From Gemmatimonadota bacterium (GTDB taxonomy: Bacteria; Gemmatimonadota; Gemmatimonadetes; Longimicrobiales; Gaopeijiaceae): 33,341 bases of DNA. Under the pieces are notes generated by a model. That model made no database searches. It had not been told where the DNA came from and saw only the letters and a program-made list of their open reading frames with translations. Of this stretch, positions 1-7,315 are shown one piece after another. The stretch spans positions 1 to 33,341 of the forward strand of contig VXMI01000028.1 in assembly GCA_009841165.1 (NCBI GenBank), read 5' to 3'. The position numbers and the translations under genes were made by a program. Position 1 is the first letter of the stretch. Each line of letters begins with the position of its first letter.

Positions 1-53
1 AAAGCGGACACATTGCGTGCTCCGAAAAGCGGACATATCATTTGCTCTCGACA
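1..53. mobile_element. Probable terminus of an IS21-family-like insertion sequence
   Basis: The 10-mer AAAGCGGACA occurs at 1-10 and again at 26-35, a direct repeat with 25-base periodicity. Read on the minus strand, the segment begins TGTCGAG at position 53 and carries TGTCCGCTTT twice. IS21-type elements are known for ends starting in TGT and containing several short repeated transposase-binding sites. Aminotransferase homology starts right after this segment. I infer that this is the outer end of an IS whose body lies left of the window; no transposase is visible here, so the family name is tentative. Confidence 0.5.
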
Positions 54-597
54 CCTCCACGACGAAGGGGTCGACTTCGCCTGCGGCAACGGCTACAAGT
101 GGCTGCACGCGGATTTCGGCTGCGCGCCCTTCTACGTGCGCCGCGAACACCTGGAGTGGCTGAGCGCGGACCGATACGGGCACCGGCAGGTCGCCGAAAC
201 CCTGCCCGGTCACCGCTTTCGACTGAAGACCAGTGCCGCGAAGCTGGAATACGCCAACCCAGCCTACGGGCCGGTCACCGCGCTGGACGCCGCTCTCGAG
301 TTTCTGGGAGAGGTCGGGCTGGACAGGATCGCCCAGCATACCCACTCCCTGGCGGCAGAGTTGCGCGAAGGCGCCCGGGCGCTGGGCATGCGGATGTTCA
401 CTCCGCCGAACAACCCGTCGCCGATCGTCAGCTTCCATCACGGGCTCGACCACGAGCGGTTGGGCCGGGCCCTCGCCGACGAAGGCGTGGCGGTCACGTT
501 TCAGGAAGACGGGAAGCTGCTGCGGGCCGCCGTGGGGATGTTCAACAACCGCGATGACGTGGAGCGGCTGCTGGGGGTGATAGGGGGGCTAGTGTAG
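54..597 (+). CDS. Class V aminotransferase / kynureninase-like PLP enzyme, C-terminal part (5' end lost)
   Basis: About 180 residues of a fold-type I, class V aminotransferase (cysteine desulfurase, kynureninase and isopenicillin-N epimerase superfamily). Near the start is GVDFACGNGYKWL, the usual segment around the lysine (codon 97-99) that binds pyridoxal phosphate. The normal C-terminal small domain follows, ending in LRAAVGMFNNRDDVERLL, typical of the family. The N-terminal ~170-200 residues with the rest of the PLP site are absent. Upstream in-frame codons (1-53) encode no family sequence and match an insertion-sequence end, so the TTG at 13 is probably not a true start. The copy is probably inactive unless the window edge simply hides something else. 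The exact substrate cannot be told from this fragment. It is convergent with the receptor gene that ends at 633. Confidence 0.75.
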
Positions 598-617
598 GCG
601 CCTACGGACTGCTGCAG

Positions 618-632
618 CCGTCCGGCCGACGG
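618..632. terminator. Short hairpin between convergent genes
   Basis: CCGTC (618-622) and GACGG (628-632) can pair around a 5-base loop in the 35-base gap between the convergent aminotransferase and receptor genes. No T-run follows on either strand, so this is only a possible bidirectional terminator. Confidence 0.25.
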
Positions 633-3600
633 TCAGAAGCGTAGCCGCGCGCCCAGTTGCGCGCGCCGGGTATCCCCCAGCCCGCTGCGGATGGAACCGT
701 CGAAGTTGAAGAGCAGCGAGCCTCGGGCGGTGTCGAGCGAGTTGTCGGCGTTCGTCAGGTTGAAGATCTCGAAGACGGGCTCGACCGTCCGCTCGCCGCC
801 GACGGCGAAGGGCCGCGACAGCTTGATGTCCCAGGTGAAGAACGCGTTTTCGCGGCGCAGCGTGTTGCGCTCCAGGATCCCGCCGTCCGTGCAGATGCGG
901 TCCGAGGGCTGGGCGGCCCGCTCGCCGCGCCGCGCACAGCTCTCCGAGACCGGCGACGCCGACAGGTAGCGCAGGATGTGGCTGAACGCGATGTCCCCGG
1001 GCAGCGAGAACGCCAGGTAGCCGGTGGCCTTGTGGCGCCGGTCCCGATCGGACCAGCCGAAGTCGGGCGCCAGATTGGACGCATCCGCATACCGGAATGT
1101 GAAGGGATCGCGCTCGTTGTCGTCGTCCGACTTATCGAACGACAGCGTGTAGCTCAGGTCGAGGGCCAGCCGCCCGTCCAGGGCGTCTTGGGCGCGCAGA
1201 CCGGCCGTCACGGCGTGGTAGCGTGACCGCGCAGTGCTCTCCGCCACCGTCAGCGTGCCGATGCCGCCCCCTCCGGGGTGGGTGCCGATCCCGAACGGCG
1301 ACCCGAAGACCGCGTCGTTGCGGTTGACGAACCGGAAGAGGTGGTCGCCGCGCGCGTGCTGGTACGAGAGACTCGCGGCCACTTCGCCCGGCAGCTCCCG
1401 TTCGATCTCGGCCGCGAACGACCAGGTGCGCGGCAACTCCAGATCCCTGGCCGTGACGTGTATGTCGGGCAGGAAGGGCGCCGTGGCGCTCCCGTCGATG
1501 AGCTCGCCGATCGCGGGCGGTCCCTGCTCCGGCAGCCCGAAGCTGCTGCGGAAGAAGATCTGCTGGAACGCACCGTTCGTGGTCACGCTCTGCGCGAACA
1601 CCAGAATGGGAATGCGCGCATGGTACGCGCCGGCGTTGAGCCGAACGACGGTCCGTCGGTCGCCGCCGACATCCCACGCCAGGCCAAGCCGCGGCTGGAA
1701 GTTGTCGAGATCGTCGGGGACCGTCCCGTCGGAGGGGAATCGCGTGTTGTTCAGATACGGCGCGAAGAAGGTCGCCTCCGGCTGGACCGCGACCTGGGGG
1801 TGCCACGTTCCCTCCCAGCGCAGGCCGAGGTTCACGGTCAGGCGGTCGTTGGGCTTCCAGGTGTCCTGCAGGAATAGCGCCAGTTCGTCCACCCCGAAGT
1901 CACCCCTGCCCAGGCGGTCCGGCGCCACCCCCGGAACCGTACCCGACTGCAGGTAGGTGAGCACGGGTCCGGTGATGGCGGTCCCCGCGGGACATTCCCC
2001 GGTCGCGCTGTCCGACCCGTCCGAACACGTCACGTACCGGCTCCCCTGCGTCACGAAGTTGATGAAGCCGTCGACCGAGTCGAAGATGTATCGGCCGTTG
2101 GCGAAGCCGATGAACTGCTGGGTGATCCCCGTCCGGTTGTACTCGACGCCCGCCTTGAGCAGGTGGCGGCCAGTCAGCCACGACCAGTTGTCCACCACTT
2201 GCAGCCGCGTGTCGTACGCCGGATCGATGGGCAGGAAGAACGGCAATCCGATCCGGAACCCGTCGGCGAAATCCATGCCGATGTCGGGGAAGGGCCGCCC
2301 GCCCAGCTTCGCGAACTGCGGCGTGGCGGGAGGCGCCGAGCCCGGCATCAGCGGCCCGTCGTACCAGCGTACCCGGTCCTCGCGCGCCCACTGCACGCGC
2401 AACTCGTGCGACATGGTGCTCCCGATCAGCGACCGCCAGCTGAAGTTGAAGGCGTGCGCCTCGTCGGTCTCCACCCCGTTGGCCGACACGCCCCACGAGT
2501 CCACGTCGAAGGTGCCGTTCAGCTGCTCGGACCAGTTGTAGTTGTACTTGAACGAGAGCTGGTTGCTCCCGTCGAGGTGGAAATCGGTCTTGAAGAGCAG
2601 TGCGCGGGCATCGTCGGTGCGGGTGATGGGCCCGAACTCGTCGTCGAAGAGCCCGGGCCACCGCGCAGTCAGAAAGTCCCGGAGCCGCGCCAGGTTCCCG
2701 GGTTCGCGGACCAGCCGCCGGGCCTGCTTGGTCTCGGTCGCCGCCTGCTGGTCGTACGCCACGAAATAGAACGCGCGGTCGCGCACGATCGGCCCGCCGA
2801 CGGTGAAGCCGAACTGGCTCCGCAGAAAGTCCGGCTCTCCCGCCTGCAGCGCAGCCGGATACGCCGCTGACACCCCGTCCCACTGGCCGAAGTAGTGCGC
2901 GGAACCCGCGAACTCGTTGCTTCCGGACTTTGTGATAACATTCACAAACCCCCCGGCCGACCGCCCGAACTCGGCCGCGGCGCCCTGGTTGACCACGACG
3001 ACCTCCTCGATGGCGTCCTGGCTGAAGGTGAACGCCGGCCGCTGCCCTCCCCGCTGCTCGCCGAAGAACGGATTGTTGAAGTCGGCCCCGTCGACGATGA
3101 AGTTGTTGAAGATCCCGCGCTGGCCGCTGATGTTCAGCTCGTCTCCGTCCGGCCCCTGCGAGATCGCGACCCCTGGAGTCAACAGCGCCAGGTCGAGGTA
3201 GTTGCGCCCGTTGTTGGGAAGCGCGTCGACCACCTCCCCGGGCAGCCTGGTCGAACTCGTAACGTCCTCGGGGTGTACAAGTTGCTCGCGATGTCCCTCG
3301 ACCGTGATCCCCTCCAGCTCGACCACGCCGAAGCGCAGCGTCACCGACAGTTCCTCGCCGACGCGGAGCACCAGGCCGGGTGAGACGGCCGATCCGAGCT
3401 GATCCTCGGCCCGCGCGGCAACGTCGTAGCGTCCGAGCGGAAGGAGCGGGCGCACGAAAGTGCCGGCAGAGGTGGTGCGCACCGTGGTCGCCAGCGCCGT
3501 CTCGAGGTGCACGATCTCGACGACCGCTCCGGCAACGGGTGTGCCGGTCGCGTCCAGAACCTGGCCCCGGATCACACCCGTGGACGCCTGCGACTGGGCG

Positions 3601-3710
3601 GAAGCCGGGCAGGGCATGACCGCGAGGACGAATCCCAGCGCGAGCGCACAGGCTGGCAGCGTGAGGGGGGTGGGAGGGCGGCGGGAGCGGGTTCGGCTGC
3701 CGGATCTCAT
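633..3710 (-). CDS. TonB-dependent outer-membrane receptor, Oar/CarboxypepD_reg type
   Basis: A 1025-residue outer-membrane protein. The N-terminus has a basic stretch, a hydrophobic core and a signal-peptidase-I site (PASA|Q, about residue 38). Residues ~43-125 form a carboxypeptidase-regulatory-like beta-sandwich (GVIRGQVLDATGTPVAGAVV). A plug domain follows (~150-265) with IVDGADFNNPFF and GRSAGGFVNVITKSGSNEFAG, typical of Oar-like receptors. The rest alternates aromatic beta-strands and loops and ends in a terminal Phe (GARLRF), as expected for a barrel inserted by the BAM complex. Such receptors import large or scarce ligands using TonB energy. The ligand cannot be read from the sequence, and no adjacent SusD-like gene, siderophore gene or clear TonB box was seen. 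ATG at 3710 is the natural start because it leads directly into the signal peptide. Confidence 0.93.
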   Translation of the reverse strand: MRSGSRTRSRRPPTPLTLPACALALGFVLAVMPCPASAQSQASTGVIRGQVLDATGTPVAGAVVEIVHLETALATTVRTTSAGTFVRPLLPLGRYDVAARAEDQLGSAVSPGLVLRVGEELSVTLRFGVVELEGITVEGHREQLVHPEDVTSSTRLPGEVVDALPNNGRNYLDLALLTPGVAISQGPDGDELNISGQRGIFNNFIVDGADFNNPFFGEQRGGQRPAFTFSQDAIEEVVVVNQGAAAEFGRSAGGFVNVITKSGSNEFAGSAHYFGQWDGVSAAYPAALQAGEPDFLRSQFGFTVGGPIVRDRAFYFVAYDQQAATETKQARRLVREPGNLARLRDFLTARWPGLFDDEFGPITRTDDARALLFKTDFHLDGSNQLSFKYNYNWSEQLNGTFDVDSWGVSANGVETDEAHAFNFSWRSLIGSTMSHELRVQWAREDRVRWYDGPLMPGSAPPATPQFAKLGGRPFPDIGMDFADGFRIGLPFFLPIDPAYDTRLQVVDNWSWLTGRHLLKAGVEYNRTGITQQFIGFANGRYIFDSVDGFINFVTQGSRYVTCSDGSDSATGECPAGTAITGPVLTYLQSGTVPGVAPDRLGRGDFGVDELALFLQDTWKPNDRLTVNLGLRWEGTWHPQVAVQPEATFFAPYLNNTRFPSDGTVPDDLDNFQPRLGLAWDVGGDRRTVVRLNAGAYHARIPILVFAQSVTTNGAFQQIFFRSSFGLPEQGPPAIGELIDGSATAPFLPDIHVTARDLELPRTWSFAAEIERELPGEVAASLSYQHARGDHLFRFVNRNDAVFGSPFGIGTHPGGGGIGTLTVAESTARSRYHAVTAGLRAQDALDGRLALDLSYTLSFDKSDDDNERDPFTFRYADASNLAPDFGWSDRDRRHKATGYLAFSLPGDIAFSHILRYLSASPVSESCARRGERAAQPSDRICTDGGILERNTLRRENAFFTWDIKLSRPFAVGGERTVEPVFEIFNLTNADNSLDTARGSLLFNFDGSIRSGLGDTRRAQLGARLRF

Positions 3711-3745
3711 CGTGACGGGGTTCCGTGAGCGTGCGCGGACGCTTG

Positions 3746-3757
3746 CCTGATTTCAGG
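3746..3757. promoter_or_regulatory. Small palindrome in the receptor/DUF3179 divergent region
   Basis: CCTGA-TT-TCAGG is a perfect 5-bp-arm inverted repeat in the ~125-base divergent intergenic region, 36 bases upstream of the receptor start. It could be an operator for the receptor gene. It is short enough to occur by chance. Confidence 0.25.
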
Positions 3758-3834
3758 TTGGGGTTGTGGCCCGGGTCATGTCGTATGGACATTCCCACCA
3801 ACAGCAGGGACCTTTCCGCCACCTCGGACCATCC

Positions 3835-4998
3835 ATGACCGGGCCGGTCGCCACAATGTTCGCACTTCACGTCGGCACCGCGCAATCGCGCAGGGCGGCG
3901 CCGTGGTGCGTTCTTTCCACCCTGTTGCTGGCGGGGTGCGACGGTGCGGGCGGCATCGGCACCGGCCTTACTCCCGACGACGATCTCGTCTGCGATCTCG
4001 ACCCCGCCTTCCTCGCCGACGGCGGGGTCGGGCGGGACGGAATCCCGGCGCTTACCGACCCTGAGATCGTGCCCACCTCGCCGATGATTCCGGCCAACTC
4101 CTTCGTGCGCGACCACGACCGCGTGATCGCGGTGCAGTTGGGTGCGGACTGGATCGTGATTCCGCACAACATCATGTGGCGCCACGAGATCGTGAACTTC
4201 AACGGCGACGACCGCATGGTCGTGACCTACTGCCCGCTCACCGGGTCGGCTCTGGCCTTTCGGCGCAACGCGGTGGGCGGCGCCGAAATGCGCGTGTCGG
4301 GCCTGCTCTACAACGCCAACCTCGTCATGTACGACACCAACGTGCCGGAGTCCTTCTGGCTGCAGATGCTGGGCGAGGCCCGCTGCGGCCCACAGACCGG
4401 CACCCGTCTCGAGAGGCTGCCGGCCGTGGAAATGACCATGGCCGGCTGGAGATCGCTGCACCCCGATTCGCGCATGGTGGGCGCGCCCGGCGGCTTCAGC
4501 GACTGGCGGCTCTACGTGCGCAATCCGTACGGAGACGAGTACGAGGATCCGCACAACGCCGACTTCCTGGATCACCCGATCCCGCTGGACGACGGGCGGC
4601 TGCCACCGAAGGAGCGCGTCCTGGGCCTGCCCGGCAGCCCTCCCGGCGCGCCGCCCCAGGCGTTTTCCTTTGGCGCGATGGCGTCGCTGGGCGACCACGC
4701 CGCCCTCCAGTTCATCTACCGGGACGCCCCCGCAATGGTCATCTGGGACGGCATGCGCGAGGCGGCGATGGCGTATCGTCCGGAGGTCGGCGGCCGGGCG
4801 GCCAACTTCGTCGCGGGCGAGGGCGGTGTGGTGGACGACCTGACCGGTACGACATGGGCCGTCGACGGTACGCCCGTTGCGGGACCACTGGCGGGAACGA
4901 GGCGCAGGCTGCGCCCCATTGCCGATGCCTACGTCGCCTTCTGGGCCGCCTGGGCGGCGTTTCATCCGGGAACGAGGCTGATGCCCGACGGAACATGA
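3835..4998 (+). CDS. DUF3179 domain lipoprotein
   Basis: About 387 residues. A lipobox, LLLAGC, places the lipid-modified Cys at residue 35, after an RR-containing n-region and a hydrophobic stretch, so the protein is exported and membrane-anchored. The body matches DUF3179: IPALTDPEIVPTSP, then DRVIAVQLGADWIVIPHNIMWRHEIVN, then VVTYCPLTGSALAF with its conserved Cys, and DWRLYVRNPYGDEY near the middle. The biochemical role of DUF3179 is not established. Upstream GTG 3766 and ATG 3778 would give an unusually long n-region, so I prefer ATG 3835; ATG 3856 is also possible and no clear ribosome-binding site decides. It is divergent from the TonB receptor and followed after ~100 bases by an amidohydrolase. 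Confidence 0.85.
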   Translation: MTGPVATMFALHVGTAQSRRAAPWCVLSTLLLAGCDGAGGIGTGLTPDDDLVCDLDPAFLADGGVGRDGIPALTDPEIVPTSPMIPANSFVRDHDRVIAVQLGADWIVIPHNIMWRHEIVNFNGDDRMVVTYCPLTGSALAFRRNAVGGAEMRVSGLLYNANLVMYDTNVPESFWLQMLGEARCGPQTGTRLERLPAVEMTMAGWRSLHPDSRMVGAPGGFSDWRLYVRNPYGDEYEDPHNADFLDHPIPLDDGRLPPKERVLGLPGSPPGAPPQAFSFGAMASLGDHAALQFIYRDAPAMVIWDGMREAAMAYRPEVGGRAANFVAGEGGVVDDLTGTTWAVDGTPVAGPLAGTRRRLRPIADAYVAFWAAWAAFHPGTRLMPDGT

Positions 4999-5101
4999 CC
5001 GGCAGGCCCCGGGGGCAGGGTTGCGCACGGCCACGCCAGTGCGGAATCTCAGACATCGCGGCTCCGCCGCCACACCTACTGCAACGCATACAGGCCCCGC
5101 C

Positions 5102-6601
5102 ATGTCCCGACTCTCTCCAGGCTCCCGCAATCAGCTCTTGCTTCTCGCTGTCGTCGTCGCCGGCGCCCTCGGTGCATTCTGGTGGATGAGGGGCTCCACG
5201 CACGACCTCGTCATCGTGAACGGCCGCGTCATGGACCCGGAAACGGGGCTCGACGCCACGCGCAATCTCGGAATCACCGCCGGGACGATCGTTGCGGTCA
5301 CCGAGGACGCGCTGGAGGGAAGCGACACCATCGACGCGACCGGGCTCGTGGTGGCGCCCGGGTTCATCGACCTCCACGCGCACGGCCAGAGTTCGGTGGG
5401 CGAACGTCTGCAGGCGCTGGACGGAGTGACCACCGCACTGGAGTTGGAGATCGGTGTCTATCCGGTGGCTGCCTGGTACGCCTCGCGCGAAGGCAGCACG
5501 CTGCTCAACTTCGGCGCGACCGTGAGCCACCCGAATGCCCGAACGAAGCTATTGGCGGGTATCGATGTCGGGCACCAGCCGACTCTGCCCCCGGGCGAGA
5601 ACGAGTCGATGGGCTCGGACATCATCTATCAGGAGTTGGACGACGCACAGGTTGCCGAGCTGGCGGCTCTGATGGAGGGCGGTCTGGAGGAAGGCGGCCT
5701 CGGGTACGGCTTCGGAATCACCTACACCCCGGGCGCTTCGCGAACCGAGATCATCGACCTCTTCGAGTCGGCCGCAGCAAACGGTGTGCCGGCCTACGTG
5801 CACCTGCGCGCAGCGGATGAGGGCGGCAATCTCGGGCCCTTTCAGGAGGTGATCGCCAACGCCGCCGCTACCGGGGTGTCGCTGCATATCGTCCACCTCA
5901 ATTCCTCCGCCGACGAGTCGGCGATGGACGCCCTGGGCCTGATCCGTGGCGCTGCGGAGCGTGGGCTGGACGTCACCACGGAGGCGTATCCGTACACCGC
6001 GTCTTCGACCTTCATCGAGTCCGCGCTGTTCGACCCTTGGGAGGGGCTGGACGACTCGGAGTACCAGCGCCTGCAGTGGCCCGGCCAGGCGGAGCGGCTG
6101 AACACGGAGACCTTCCGGCAGTATCGCGAGCAGGGCGGATGGGTAGTCATCCACGGCCGCAACGAGGAAACGAACGAGTGGATCGTCGCGCAGCCGGATG
6201 TGATTGCCGCAAGTGACGGCATTCCGTTCCTGTTCACCTCGGTGCACCCGCGTGGCGCCGGAACGTTCGCCCGCATTCTTGGTCACTATTCACGCGACCG
6301 GGGCGTGATCAGCCTGATGGACGCGCTTGCCAAGATGACGATCCTGCCGGCCCGGCGGGTTGAGGGTGCAGCTCCCGTGATGGCCCGCAAGGGCCGGGTG
6401 CAGGAGGGCGCCGATGCCGACCTGGCCCTCTTCGATCCCGAGACCGTGCTGGACATGGCGGACTACGATGCTCCGGCAACCCCCTCGCGCGGATTCATGC
6501 ATGTGCTCGTCGGCGGCACGCCGGTGGTGCGCGACGGGAACCTGGTCGACGGGGTGTATCCCGGACAGGCGATCAGGAGAGTGAGCGCTCCGGTTTCGTA
6601 G
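5102..6601 (+). CDS. Membrane-anchored amidohydrolase, D-aminoacylase (N-acyl-D-amino-acid deacylase) family
   Basis: A 499-residue metal-dependent amidohydrolase. Residues ~11-28 are hydrophobic, a likely uncleaved anchor or signal. The catalytic part opens with LVIVNGRVMDPETGLD and the metal-ligand motif GFIDLHAHG (His92, His94). Later family landmarks are YVHLRAADEG, LHIVHLNSS, an ASDG aspartate, SVHPRGAGTFARILGHYSRD, and the C-terminal strand block RVQEGADADLALFDPETV. The order and the HPRGAGTF segment match N-acyl-D-amino-acid deacylases and the related amidohydrolase-family-3 enzymes, which release D-amino acids from N-acylated forms. The substrate is inferred from family only. ATG 5102 is chosen over upstream codons because it leads straight into the anchor. 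It may feed the amino-acid and amide catabolic genes in this window. Confidence 0.85.
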   Translation: MSRLSPGSRNQLLLLAVVVAGALGAFWWMRGSTHDLVIVNGRVMDPETGLDATRNLGITAGTIVAVTEDALEGSDTIDATGLVVAPGFIDLHAHGQSSVGERLQALDGVTTALELEIGVYPVAAWYASREGSTLLNFGATVSHPNARTKLLAGIDVGHQPTLPPGENESMGSDIIYQELDDAQVAELAALMEGGLEEGGLGYGFGITYTPGASRTEIIDLFESAAANGVPAYVHLRAADEGGNLGPFQEVIANAAATGVSLHIVHLNSSADESAMDALGLIRGAAERGLDVTTEAYPYTASSTFIESALFDPWEGLDDSEYQRLQWPGQAERLNTETFRQYREQGGWVVIHGRNEETNEWIVAQPDVIAASDGIPFLFTSVHPRGAGTFARILGHYSRDRGVISLMDALAKMTILPARRVEGAAPVMARKGRVQEGADADLALFDPETVLDMADYDAPATPSRGFMHVLVGGTPVVRDGNLVDGVYPGQAIRRVSAPVS

Positions 6602-6766
6602 GGGATTTGTCATCGGCACCCCGCCAGGCGCGCGCATTGCCGAAAAGCTGGCCCATCGAGCCATGGAACCGCCCGCCCTTCCGGCCAATACTGTGGTCCC
6701 TATCGGCCGCTGCTGCTCCTGAAGCGCTGGCGGCTGCGATCGCGACGCCACATTTTGGAGGTCATG

Positions 6767-7189
6767 ATGGGCTTCGATACACTCCGGGCAGCCCACAGGT
6801 TGCGAGACGAAGCGGGTTTCGATGAGACCCAGGCAACGGTGCTGGTCCTCACCTTCGCCGAGGGATTCGCGGAGCGTTTCCCGACCAAAGGAGATCTGCA
6901 TGAGGTCGACACGTCGATCCGTGTTGAACTCAAGCGGGTCGAGGCTTCCATCCGCGGCGACATGGGGAAGATGGAGACCTCGATCCGCACCGACATGGAG
7001 AAGCTCGAGACTTCCATCCGCGGCGACATGGAGAAGATCGAGACTTCCATCCGCGGCGACATGGAGAAGATCGAGACTTCGGTCCGTACAGGGCTGCGAG
7101 ACCTTGAGAACCGCATGACAATTCGGATGGGCGGGCTCATGGTTATCGGGATCGGCGTGCTGCTCTCGCTCCAGAGGTTCCTGTCCTAG
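6767..7189 (+). CDS. CCDC90/DUF1640-like coiled-coil protein with C-terminal membrane segment
   Basis: A protein of about 140 residues. It starts GFDTLRAAHRLRDEAGFDETQA, the head of the bacterial DUF1640/CCDC90 family (relatives of mitochondrial MCUR1/Fmp32). A long charged helix is built from near-identical 11-residue units (DMEKIETSIRG). A hydrophobic segment at the end (RMGGLMVIGIGVLLSL) probably anchors it in the inner membrane. Bacterial members have no settled function; a role as an oligomeric membrane-tethered coiled coil is an inference. GGAGG at 6757-6761 sits five bases from ATG 6767, which selects that start over ATG 6764 or TTG 6755. It stands alone between an amidohydrolase and an exported peptidase. 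Confidence 0.75.
   Translation: MGFDTLRAAHRLRDEAGFDETQATVLVLTFAEGFAERFPTKGDLHEVDTSIRVELKRVEASIRGDMGKMETSIRTDMEKLETSIRGDMEKIETSIRGDMEKIETSVRTGLRDLENRMTIRMGGLMVIGIGVLLSLQRFLS
6959..7090 (+). repeat. Four tandem 33-bp units inside the coiled-coil gene
   Basis: Units start at 6959, 6992, 7025 and 7058, each opening GACATGG(A/G)GAAG. Each encodes 11 residues of the pattern DMxKxETSxRx. Units 2, 3 and the first part of 4 are nearly identical in bases, which points to recent duplication. An 11-residue period fits a hendecad coiled coil. More diverged units precede the array. Confidence 0.9.
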
Positions 7190-7248
7190 TCCGTGTCAAC
7201 GGAGTGCAGGATGTTTGGGGGACGCCCATTCCGCGTGTGATGTCAAGC

Positions 7249-7271
7249 AAACATTACATAATGTCATGTTT
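7249..7271. promoter_or_regulatory. AT-rich nested palindrome upstream of the S9 peptidase gene
   Basis: ACATTA-CA-TAATGT (7251-7264) is a perfect 6-bp-arm inverted repeat. It overlaps a second inverted pair, AAACAT (7249-7254) and ATGTTT (7266-7271). CATAAT at 7257-7262 could serve as a -10 element. The patch is strikingly AT-rich for this genome and lies 45 bases before the peptidase start, so it is probably the promoter/operator region of that gene. Confidence 0.45.
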
Positions 7272-7315
7272 TCCATACAATTCGCTCAGACACCCGACTC
7301 GCCAGGAGAACTGTC

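Noticed and set aside
1900-5130. A 1076-codon minus-strand open frame spanning several genes
   Set aside because: It lies antisense or out of frame to the TonB receptor, the DUF3179 gene and the amidohydrolase, all of which have recognisable domains. Its translation is Arg/Gly/Ala-rich low-complexity sequence typical of GC-rich shadow frames.
6602-6766. Small plus-strand open frame of 72 codons after the amidohydrolase
   Set aside because: It has no ribosome-binding site or recognisable motif and it overlaps the start of the coiled-coil gene in another frame.
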